A model generated the notes under the pieces. That model saw nothing but the letters and a program-made list of their open reading frames with translations. It searched no databases and was not told the origin of the DNA. A program made the translations under genes and the position numbers. Shown here in pieces: positions 23,020 to 35,000 of a stretch of 64,000 nt of DNA. The DNA lies in assembly GCA_004794785.1 (NCBI GenBank), contig SJOL01007305.1:539073-603072 (forward strand), given 5' to 3'. Numbering within the stretch: position 1 is the stretch's first letter; every line of letters begins with the position of its first letter. The stretch comes from Opisthorchis felineus (Eukaryota > Platyhelminthes > Trematoda > Opisthorchiida > Opisthorchiidae).

Positions 23020-26000
23020 CTGAAATCAAAACAGAAGTTTCAGTAATTCCAGACTCTTGGTCATTATCGTGTTTAAAACGCTTCGAAAAAATGTGAATGG
23101 AGTCTTGCGTTTGATTGACACCACCTACGACCCGAAGGCGAGAGTTATCAACAAAGTATGAAAGCCCTGACTGGTGAAGTCTCAGGAGTGGAGCTCAGTT
23201 GTTGTTGCGGAGACTGACAAGCAGCGCGGTCGCATAGCCAACCGCCTTCCAGAATGCGTAGATGTGCCACTTTTCAACCTCCAAGAAGGCGGAAAAAAGT
23301 ACTTATCTAAGGTCTGGTTAATTCATTACCCCCCGGAGTGCTACTTATTCATTCCAACTTTGTTGAAAACAGTCGTGGTAGCGAGATCCAGTGATGTAAA
23401 TCCTCCACAATGAACGGAACCGAATCGACTGTGCCTGCGTGCAGTTATCGTGTTGCTAGTGTTGGCCGTTTCAACGCAGTATATGTGAACTGCCTGTACA
23501 GTTCTTTGAAGTGCGGTCACCTCTGGTAGAACCGAATGTGTTTCCTGATGTTTTGTTAGGGAGAGTAATTTTGTCACAGTCTCCAGCCGATTAGCTGGAT
23601 TTCCCTAGTACTGTCCAGTGCTAAGTGTAGCAGTAGTGAAAATGTTTAGTTGCAGCGTCGGCACCTAATGAACCAGGACCAAGATATTTTGAATAAAACA
23701 GCACACCTTTAACCAACTGATGTTTGAAGGGAACTTTCATCGGGTCAGCACACTGTGGAGGAAGCAGCTTAAGGTTTCGGGAAATTGATCTTGTTGTAAA
23801 CATCTTCTACGTAGGATCCGCGAGTCCCACTTTGCACGAATGGTCGATTTCAGGAGCGATTGTTCGAAATCGTTGCCGTTTTTAAGTCTATAGGCTTTTG
23901 TCACCCTAATCAGTTTGGTCCCAAAAGATATTCTGATTCCAATGGATGTGTTCGGTCAATTGATGGACTGATGAGCCAATTCTTAGGGGCACTGTAACTT
24001 CTTCGACTAGCCTGATACTGATGTGATGAAGTAGTTAAACATCATCATCATCATCATTGTCAGCTGTAAGAACCGCGTACTTGTCGTACAGTGGTTGTAG
24101 TTGCCACAGTTTCGTTCACCGATGATTTGGGGAGGCGGGGTAGGTAGCTGCGCATTGGAGGCGGGAGCCGATAAATTGGTGCGTAAATGCAGCACTGTCA
24201 GTGGACTGTTAAGTGGGGGGATTGGGAATGGAGCTGTGCATTGAAGGCAATAGCTTGGATACACGAGCGCCATTGAGGGCGCGACTGGGCCATGTCTGAC
24301 AATGTCTCTAACCATTGATGTGGCCCGTCTCGGGGTCCCCATTCAAGAAGACGGCAATGACCAGCGCAGCTGGGTTTGCTGGTAATGGCTTTTATACTTC
24401 GCTGCTAAGTCATTGTTTGACCGTCTCTGGCTCGTTTCCATACTTCACATGGTTGTGCGAAAAGAACCCTTTGAGGAAGTCGGTCGACTGGCATACGCAG
24501 CACGTGGCCAAGCCAGCGCAATCTATGCAGTGTGATCAGTTCATCTATCGAGGGTGAGTTATTTCCTCCGAATACCATTCGACGTACTTCAGCATTACTG
24601 ATTCGGTATTCCCACCGGACTCGGGCAATGCTTCGAAGACATCGATGGTCAACCACTGAAAGCCTTTTGACGTCCTCGACGCGCAACGGCCAGGTTTCTG
24701 ACCCGTATGGTAGTATGGAGCGCACCGCAGCATTGTAAACTCGACCCTTGACGGATAAGCTGATGTCACGACTACGCCACAGGTGACGCAGGTTCACAAA
24801 AGCTGCTCTGGCCTTCCCAATCCGGATGGAAATATCATCTTTCGCGAGACCACCGGGACTGATACAGCTGCCCAAGTAAACGAATTTGTCTACTACTTCA
24901 ATCGGTTCATCCGCAAGCATGAGGCTGGGTTCGACCCACCCAGTCTTGCAGTAGCACTTTGCCGGTGTGAAGCGCATGCCAAACCATGAGGAGGAATTAT
25001 TTAGATTATTTAATATTGTTTGCATTACCACGGGGTCAAATCCAAGAATAGCTATGTCGTCTGCGTACTCGATATCTGTGAGCGGACGCCCCGGGAGCAC
25101 TTCGACCCCACAGACGTTAGAGGCTGATAGTGAGTCTTCCATAATCGTATCAACGACGAAGTTGAAGAGGAAAGGTGGAAGAGGACAGCCCTGCCTGACG
25201 CCACTTGATGTGGTGAACTCAGGCGAGAGCATCCCGTAGACCTTCACACGGCCGCGGGAGTAGGCGTACAGCGCCTTAAGGAGGATCAAGAATTTATGGG
25301 GGACACCTTTGCTCCACAGACACTGCCATAGTGCCTGACGGTCCACAGAGTCAAAGGCAGCTTTCAGATCAAGAAACACAACCATTGTTGGTTGCTGGAA
25401 GCGGTGTCGCTGTTCCAAAATCTGTCGGAGGGTGAAGATATGACCGATGCATCCTCTTGCAGGACGTAACCCAGCTTGGTTTTCACGGATCTGTCTCTCC
25501 CTGTGTTCAGTCAACCGTCGAAGGATAAGACCAGAGAGGACCTTCGATGCCACGGTGGTTAAACAACGTTTTAAACAAACCGAGTCCTTCAATGCTGGCA
25601 CCCTTTCGGTATATAGCCATTAGACGATTCACTTCTGCTATCAAAATCTAATGTGTCATCAAACAATCTAGTTTTAATCAACCAACTCACCAGTAACGAG
25701 ATTGCTACGAAAGCAGCATAGGGCAGGTAAGGTATGGGGAGTAGTAGAGCAAGGACCACCGCCACCCATGAAGCTGCATTGAACAATGTCAGAAAGTTCA
25801 GGTGGCTCGCACGTTGTCTGCAAAATACAAGAAGATGTAGATTGCAAAACACATTAGTGGACACATGGAGGTGGGCTGCTCTCATCTTTTTGGATTAGAA
25901 ATAGCTTATCAACGACGTCGATTCCTCCCATCGCATTCTCAGAATCACATACCAGGCTAATGTTGATGGTTGTAAGCAGCCTTCACAAAGGTCGTCTTAC

Positions 26001-29000
26001 ATGTGTGTAGTAGTATTTGGGTGTCTTGTTTATGGTGTGACAACCACTCCGCCACGAATGGTCTTTCCCCCGTTGGGGCTCATCATAAACGAGACCGACC
26101 AAGTCCTGTTTTTTACTCAGTGCTTTCCCCGACGTGATTGCGTCCTCAAAATTGTGTTCCTCTAGGGAGTGTACATGCGTATATGTGAGCATTGTTACTC
26201 CAAACAGAGACACCAACGAAATTCATACAACTGTGCTTGACAGAAAAGCTCTAACTACATCTTAAGATTTAAATGTGGAGCTAAGCAAGGCAGTCAGTCC
26301 GCTTACTTTTATAAAACTATTCTACCCGTTTATATACGTAATGCACTACTCATAAGGTTGCTGAAAATTCTTCGACAGCCCACGACCGGTTTCTCCCTTA
26401 TTGGGGCTCATCAGATAGGCGCAGTCCCCGAATTTCCGTCAACCTTATGTTCTACTTGAAACCAAATTGCACGAAATTAGCGAAATACACCCACTGGCAA
26501 ACAAATTTGGTTTTGCGAGAGACTCACCTGGAACCCAAACGAATCTCCGGTTTATGATGTTTCCAACTGAAACACGAGGCGGTCTGATGCAGCACATTCA
26601 GTTGCTTGGAAACATCACAAACGGGAGATTCAGCTGGGTTCCAGGTGAGTCTCTCGCAAAACCAAATTTGTTTGCAAATGAGTGTATTTCGCTATTCTAC
26701 CCGTTCTTCGCTAAATGGTTCGTCGTAAACGGTAATCTGTATCCATAGGCAGTCAGGTGTTGCTCGAGTCATCCACAGTTCAATCTGAACTAACATGTTG
26801 TGTCTGAAATTGTATAAGTCGACCGACATCAACCAAAAATCATCTATTCTAAGTGCGTGTAAGAGTAGCATTTCATCAAAATACCACAAATATGCAATGC
26901 GCAAATGTGAATTCTCCATTTTCTTGTTATTTTTTTCTCCAAGCATCACTTTTGTCGCAGAAAGATAATCTTGACCGTATGAAGACGGAGTCTCTGGAAA
27001 TTACAAGGCTTTTGTTTCACCGTAGTATTGTGTCCAGTACATTGTTGGCTTGTACAGAGATTAGGGGCGACAAAAAATTCCGTACTGCACAGATTGGTGC
27101 TCGAAGCATGAGCACTTAACATTTCCATCGTTTGGGTGCCAGTCCACCGGGTGATAACAGCATTGGTAACGCTCCCGAAAGCATTCAATCCAGAATATCA
27201 GTATGGACTGATCTCAACAGTGTATTCAGGACTGCACCTCTGAGAAATTTCAGAGATCAGTGCAACATGACACGTCTAATATCTTTCCCGAATGTGCGTT
27301 GGGTTTGCCGAATAACGCAATGTACCGACATCCGGCTATCGGTATAGTGATGCAAGTAACTGCATCATGCGGGAATCTTGGGATTTCATGGTCAAAATGA
27401 CCTACTCTGCATAATTGTTTCTCAACGGACTAAGATTAAAGCATCCGTCCGGGAAAAAGGTTTTAGTCTATTAACATGGATGAGCATGGGTAGGACAAGC
27501 CAATAACAAAAAAGTAGTGATTGAGAAATTGGAGAATAAACTGGAACAAAATGATAACATTCTGAAGAAACAAAGCGGAAACTCACATCAGTTTTTCAAT
27601 CAGCTTGGGCTTCAGATATGCCGGTGTCTCAATGTTGCAGCCGATGACAAGACAAACGACAATCGAAATGAATAGGTAGGCAAAAATCGCGCCAAACATA
27701 GTCCAGAATACGTAGGATTCTCTTCCCGGGAAACAAAGCACATCGTCTCCATGATATTTCATTTGCGACAATGACGCAGGAAGTACAACAATGATGGCCG
27801 GTGTCACTAATCCAAGGAACCACATCCATAACCGCTTGCAGGAGAAGTCTCCGAGCACAAAACAACGGAATAAGGCAACCGTTTCGCACAATGTCCAGCT
27901 GGCAGTTAACATAGCCGACGCGTGAACGGTCACACTGACAGCTAGGCAACCAATTCTAAACGATTCAATGAATGGCTCTGCTATCCACGCGGAATGAAAA
28001 GCGATCAAAGCAATACACATCGCAGTGTGGATGACGTAAACATCTTGAAATGTTGATCGGACCATATATGCTATAACCGTAACTAAGAATGCGATCGAAC
28101 AAGCAAGTGATAGGGCATTAAAAGCGAGTAGCAGAATCTTCAACACTTGATCATGTTGTTTTTCGTCCGATATGCCCCACGTGATCCAGATCGACCTTTG
28201 CCTTCCTGGGGCATTTGACGGCTCCATCGCAACTGCGAACGCACTGTAATGAGTACATGCACATTGCACGTGTGTGAGATTCGCACCAATCGGTACACAA
28301 CCCAAGTCGTTCCACAATGCTCCATCGCTGTTGTTCATTGGTGAATCCAAAAAAACACAACGAACTGGGAAGGCGAGTATGGGATTTTCACCCCGACCTA
28401 CCTCATTTTGTTTTACCGTTTCCATTGCTTTCCATTTTCTGCGACCTGTCACCCGATAGAAGTAGACATCTTGTAATTCGTTCTGACTAGCCAAGCGAAC
28501 GGAGAATGTCAGTATAAAGCTGCCGTTAGCCGTCTCCAAGGATGATACCTCACTCTGTGTATCTGTGTTGAACACATATACCGAACTTTGAATCTTAAGT
28601 TCCGTTGCTTCCTGCCGCAACGCACGAATGGGTTCATCCCCGAGTAGACCACCAGAAGAACCTTGGAATGTGTGCTGCGCGAACCTGTCTCTTCGTAAAC
28701 CACCAGCCACCAATTTAGCGTCTTCACCGGGTGCTCTAATACCAATTAGACTGATCAAGCCCTTTCTTTGCGAACCATTTCTGAGCACTTCACTCGATAT
28801 TTCGAAGCTCCCACTACCGAGCCCACTTTCAGCCAACAGACTCTGTGCGGTCAAAGTTAGCGTTTTACTGGGGCACGATGAGTCCGTGTTGATGGCAACA
28901 ATCGTGGCACTACCACTTGTCGTGACGATTTCTTGTTGCTTCTCACATTCGTCGAGGGACGCATATTCCTGGGTAACAGAATGGAGCACCTCGCTGGTAG

Positions 29001-32000
29001 TTTTTATCAATGTCGAAGGATGGGCCATGCCTTCCGACAAGATATCCAACCAAGCTCCCTCAAAACTAGGGTCCGTCACGGCCGCGTTAATCAGGATCAG
29101 TTTTTCAATAATTTGATTCCCCGTCTCTTTCAGTGTGTTACAGTTTTTCGATGGGCGTGTGTCGCAAGCCCGTCGCAAGGCCAAAGGCCAGGCCCGTACA
29201 ATCAGGTTGACGTAATAGACGAACTCATTTGCCCATGGGATCGTGTTGTTGTCTTCGGCGATAGAAATGGCGTTATCTCTCACATCTAGGGCCACTGTAA
29301 TAAGACGTTGAAAATCAGCGGGATCTGAGAGCCATTCGGCTTGATCAGCCATTCGACCGAGGTTGGTCTGTAACAAACCAGACAGTGACAATAACTGGTT
29401 CGCTAGTTTATCCATCAACTCATTGTTAATTCTATTTAATTACAAATAGCTATTGTGCTTGTGGTAACTCACAGAACAGTTGGAGTGGAAAGAAGCATAT
29501 ACGATAGATAATAATGTCAATGTTTCTGATAAAACACATTTCTCACACGGTAACACATAAACTTTCTATGCGATATCAGATAGGAATGTTGGAAAAAGGT
29601 TAATCACCCAAAGCCTCTGGATGCTGATTGATCCCACCAACTTACAGGAAAAAATGCGGTGGGATTCCATGAAGGGCTTTATTAAGTACGTGTTAAATGC
29701 CTTCATCTACCTCATGTCCTTTTGAAGATATCACATCCCAGTCATCTGTGAATGAAGATATTTACAACCTGGCTTTTCATCATTTTACCTCAGCTGTCTC
29801 AGACTAATACGGGAATTGGACGCATGACTCCAAATAAAAGAGAATTGGACGAGGTTTTAACTCACATGTTCGAAAATTGTGGATCTGTTGTCCAATTCAT
29901 TTTAAAGTGGTGCTAAATGGCCTAACATAGCACTCTGTGAAGGTGAACGGAGTGTGACATGGTTGTGGGGTACGGGGAATAAATACAATCTGAACACTGT
30001 GTGAGGGTTCTGTCGTTCGGTTTGTGAAACATGAAAGATGAATTACTGGGCTCTGGTTTGGCCCCGTTCGCATACAGCCGGAAATGCCTATTCTTGCTGT
30101 TTATTTGGTTGTCTGATGAGCTTTAAAAAACCTGGACATGTGGTTTCACTTCCGTGTGGTTTAACCACAGTGATTATTCGGATGGGTGATGGGAGTCAGT
30201 TTTGTCAAGATTATCTAACCAAGAGTGTATGAATCGCTGGTCGCTTTAGATCAGGTGATACCGTGTACAGGTCATCTCACTTGCTATATGTACGAGGCGT
30301 GCGTGTGGTGCCCGCAGGGACAGTCCCTTTGAGTGAAGCATCACCCTGTCTAATACTGGTGATTAGAACATGCCGATGGCCCCAACCTGTAGGCAAAAAT
30401 GTGAAATGTTGCCTTCTCAGCATCGAATCACTTGGTCGATACATATGAAACAGAACGAGTCTGCACTGGCCATCATTTTCAGTAACTTTTGGTTCTTGCC
30501 ACCGAAAAAAAATTGTTTGGATTTTAAGAGCCATGGAAATTGTTTGGTGGATTGCTTTCTGGATCCTGTTGAGGATACCAACGATGAACCCGTCCTCCGT
30601 CGCGTCCAAATAAACGGTCCCTCAAAGAGAGAGTGACTGCTCATGGAGTTAACAACTTGGCAAAAATGTATTGTATCAGTGAATGCCCCTCACAGATCGA
30701 AGTTACCGAGGGAAGTCCCCGTTTTAGGTCATAGAAATTCCTCGCCTTTGTCTTTCAAACAGTCGCCACTAATGATTGCGATAAGTGTTTGATGAGCAGC
30801 TTCAGGAGAAACAGTTCGTTTTCAAGTAGGTTCAAAATTTCTAGCAGTCACTGAAGAACATACTAAGGGATCAACAAACGGGCGTCGGATTTTGCCATCA
30901 ACTTCGTATTCCGTGCTTAAATCATGACATTGCGATATCTTGGCTAGAATCTATTTAATGTTTTGCATATAACATGAATTCGATGTTTCCTCTGGTTTTG
31001 AGAAATGTCATAGCCATATGTGTAGTTTGATGCTTCCACTTTTCAAATCTAGTCATGAGGAACACCTTGAATTTCAGCAATAAGAAATCCCGAAATATGT
31101 GTGTCTTATATATCCGATTATTTCGCTCCCGACGAAGGTCATCCACCGTGATCGAAACGTTGACTTGTGGAAAACTCTGCTCTTAACGTTGGGTTTTGCA
31201 ACCGACAATCAACGAAATAAATATCACACAGAGCACGCTCTATTCAAATTCATTTGTACTAAATACGGCGTGGATATCCTGGACCAAACCGTTTCAGCTG
31301 GAGTTGTATGCAACCGAGGAATGATAGGTTGCTAAAAATTTTAGAATGTAGTGGCTACTGGTCGCTTACGAGTGTCGGGTCCATGCATACTGCTCCGTCC
31401 GCTTGCATACAGTCGCGCAGCACAGTGCATACTACGGACTCTGATACTGCTGGATCAGTTGAACATTCTCCCATTATCTTTTGTTTTGTGCTTCTCGGTC
31501 GAGAACAGCTGATCGATGTGGACGTCCAGTAAGCTAAATGGTGAAGATGATATAAAACGGAAGATATGTGAATAGTTCCTTGGAATTCTCGAGCGCTATT
31601 CGCGGAAATGATATCCGACACAACACGTTCCCCTGAATAGATATGCCTTCTATGAAAGAACCCCTCTGCTCCCGGGCGCATTCAATTAACGGCGAAAAAA
31701 TCAACAACCCAAAAAGCGAAACTCAAGTGCAGTACTTCCCTCCTCTAATATGGACTCAGTAGAATAATTTCACCAGAGCAGGAAAAGGACTGTGAGAGTG
31801 ATGTGAATGTGAACTTTGAAAAGGGCAGGAATTTTGACAAATGTGGTCCCGCAACAGCCAAACAGAGAAAACCTCTTTTCCAAAACAACAGCAAATGTGA
31901 GCATTTATTAACACGGTAGGTGTTTGGCTATGTTCGGATGCTAAGTATGGCTTTATCGGTTACATCCACTGGGTATTCTTGACACAAGAACAGCCTGTAT

Positions 32001-35000
32001 CAAATGATCTTCACATAATGTGTCTATTGCCTTCATTCAGGAGATGTACCTTTGATGGTGAGCTTATGCGTCCTTGGTCTCGCTTCTCTAGTCAACGGTT
32101 AGAACCAACCAAACCACCTTTGGGCTGAATCCCCTGAGGACATTCCCTTATGTAGCCAAATGTCAAGAGATCCGCGTCGAGAAGTTAAAATTTACATTCT
32201 TCAGCCCACTCGAAAGGATTGCAGGTGGTATGGTTGCAGAGATATCAATAGAAGGGTTTCAGTGTCACTGGAAAACAGTAAGATTATAGGGTTTTCAGGT
32301 TGTTGGCTCCTGAAAGTACATGCATAGATCGCGCGCGTCTCGCGTGATAAACCGCCGTTGCAGACTACTCACCAGTTAACAAACACAAAGTTGACACTAG
32401 TGAAACTAGGTTGCTCAATGCTGCAAACAGATTCATCAGCAACTAGGAAGCGCGCGTAGCGATTAAATCCAAGTATGACTGAACAAGATTTACCTCTGTT
32501 AACTAAGCAATAGACTGATAGAAACAGAGAGAGGGAGATAGATAGATGGATAGATAGACAGATAGACAGATACATAAATAAATAAATAAATAGAGAGGGA
32601 GAGAAATGGACGGATAGTTCGAAAAGCATAATCTCCCCCCAAATATTGCGTTATGAGTGAGTCTCCTCTGAGACAGCCTCACCGTGGGCTGAAATCTCCG
32701 TTGTCAGACTTGCTAGCATGCGAGCTTTTACTGTGTGGTAGACGCCAACCCAATTACTCCGAAAATTCAATCGTGCAAAATCGTAGCTGTCGATAATTTA
32801 GATTGGTTTCAACCAGGGTCGAACCTAGAATGTGCCAATCACCGGTGAGCACGTCTGAGAACTGAAAGCCAATCCTGCATACATTGAATCACATCCTACT
32901 ATCTGCGATATGACAGATGACTTATGACTATCAAGGGGAACTTGTTTAGCTGCGCGACAGCAGCGGAAACCAACTCATCAAACAGCTCAATGAAAAATGA
33001 GGCAGTAAGTGACAAAAATGAAAGCAGACCGATTTAAAGCCGTCGAGAAAGGACTCAATAGCATTTCATGTTTAGTGTCCATTGTGTTTTTGGACAGGCC
33101 CGATTCCACAGGAAATACTTCAAAATACAAACATACAGATATCTTCAAAGTCGTCTGCTTGTTTTAAAAATTACTGGGTTGTTGCACAAACTTATGGATC
33201 TGGGCAATCGCTTTAAAGATGGAGCCGAACCCACGGCCAGCTCTTACTACCCAGATCACGGTATTCCCATCTTTCCGATACGCTTGGGCACTTGGCAGGC
33301 GAACGGCTCTACTTCCACCCGTAAACTGCCCTTGGGAGAAAAGTTTATGCTGATACAGAGTGAGTCAGTGATTTACAGACGAAGTACCTACGCAAGGGGG
33401 TTCTCCTTGATGTCCAGATTAGTTGTACTGTGGGATGCTTTCGGATGCAGCTTTTACACTGGAACTTGTCAGACTACACGTAAACAGACGCTTGACACTC
33501 GTTTGTTATCTTCTTTTTCAAGACACCCACTGATTTGGTTATTTCCGCCGTGACTTCACTCAGTAGACGAACCAAACACCTGTTGCAGCACCTTTACCAC
33601 CACAGTTATTACTAATCATAATCACCATGTGTTTGAAACTAAAAAGATGGCGTAGGTGAGTAGTGATTAGGCTAACTTTTCGCCTAATCACTCCGCAGTT
33701 TGCACTAGATGTGTGCATCGGCACTGGATTGAGCGAGCAATATGAATACACGGTTTAGTACTTCCAAACTGTCAATATAACTTGCCTTTTCTCAACGCAA
33801 CATCCGACGTATACGGGTGCTAAGATTACTTAAACAGTCTGTGGCATTTACCCTTCTTGATGCTTATCAGGTAGGCGGAGTTCCCGAGATTCTATCAATC
33901 TTATGTTCTACTTAAACTGAAATCGTATGAAATATATACGCACTTGCAAATTACTTGGGCTTCAACGGTTGATGCAACTGAATTCCAGCTACATCTCTTG
34001 CTTGCGATATTCTTCATGTAGAACATAAGACTGGAGGGAACTTGGGTGCTACAACCCACCAGTGGCGAGACCGGTCATGGGCTTTTGAAGAGTATTCCGC
34101 AACCAGATGAGTTTCATGTGTTTCGTCAGGAAAATATACTGAGATGTCTAGAATATTCCATAAAATGAAACATTCGGTGGCCTATGAGCGACACATTCAG
34201 TTGAAAAATACCACAAGCAAGCGTCTCAGCCGGGATTCAGCTGAGTCTGCCGTTGAAACCGAAACCTTCATGCCATCATCAGCAACAGTAGCACGTTTGC
34301 ATATCATTCAGAGGTTATGCAATGGTCTTATCTATCCCGTTTTATTTCGCGCACGGTTTTCAAGGCTTAGACAGAACTATGCATCAGTGGTGACCACTGG
34401 TATCCTTGGAGAGTTCATCGGGTAGATATTGTCAAGTGTTTGGGTAAACCTATTTTGCATTGGGTACGGAAATCGACAGGATGTAGGTGCGTATTTAAGG
34501 CAACAGCTCAACTGCACGAACGCGTTTGAAAGCTTCGAAACATGGATGTATCCAGCCCCGGGATCCCTACCGCAAAGAATGACGGCTGCCAAAAATACAA
34601 TGGTTGAGGCTTAAGGCTTCAACGCCAATCTCTTCGAGTGCTGGTTGGTTACCAGCATCTAGCGAGTGATGTCAAAAATTTTATCTCCTGTGTAATCGGA
34701 TGAACGAAGGGACATTCCGACTGCCGTGAAAGCCTCGTATATTAATCAACAAACTGAAAACAATTGGTTTTGAACCAGCAATCGGCGTAGTATGTTGGGG
34801 TGTCTCAAGGCCAATTACTTGAGAAAATTAGAGGAATAAGCCCTTGTGTTGAAAACTAGGAACAACAGTGTTGAAGACACCTGATCCCAATCCCCAAATG
34901 GATGCTGTCTACCCAAACAGTTCATTCTCTCAACCTGATGCATGGTATGTCTGTTCAAACCAGCATATTCTCCTATTTGGTTAACCTTGCTAGTCCTTGC

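Noticed and set aside
32369..32629. Very hydrophobic minus-strand frame (Ser/Leu/Ile repeats)
   Set aside because: It is a translation of the GATA/AAAT microsatellite.
33068..33553. 161-codon + strand open frame
   Set aside because: No recognisable family, no splice context, and it lies in a receptor intron; length is within chance for this GC content.
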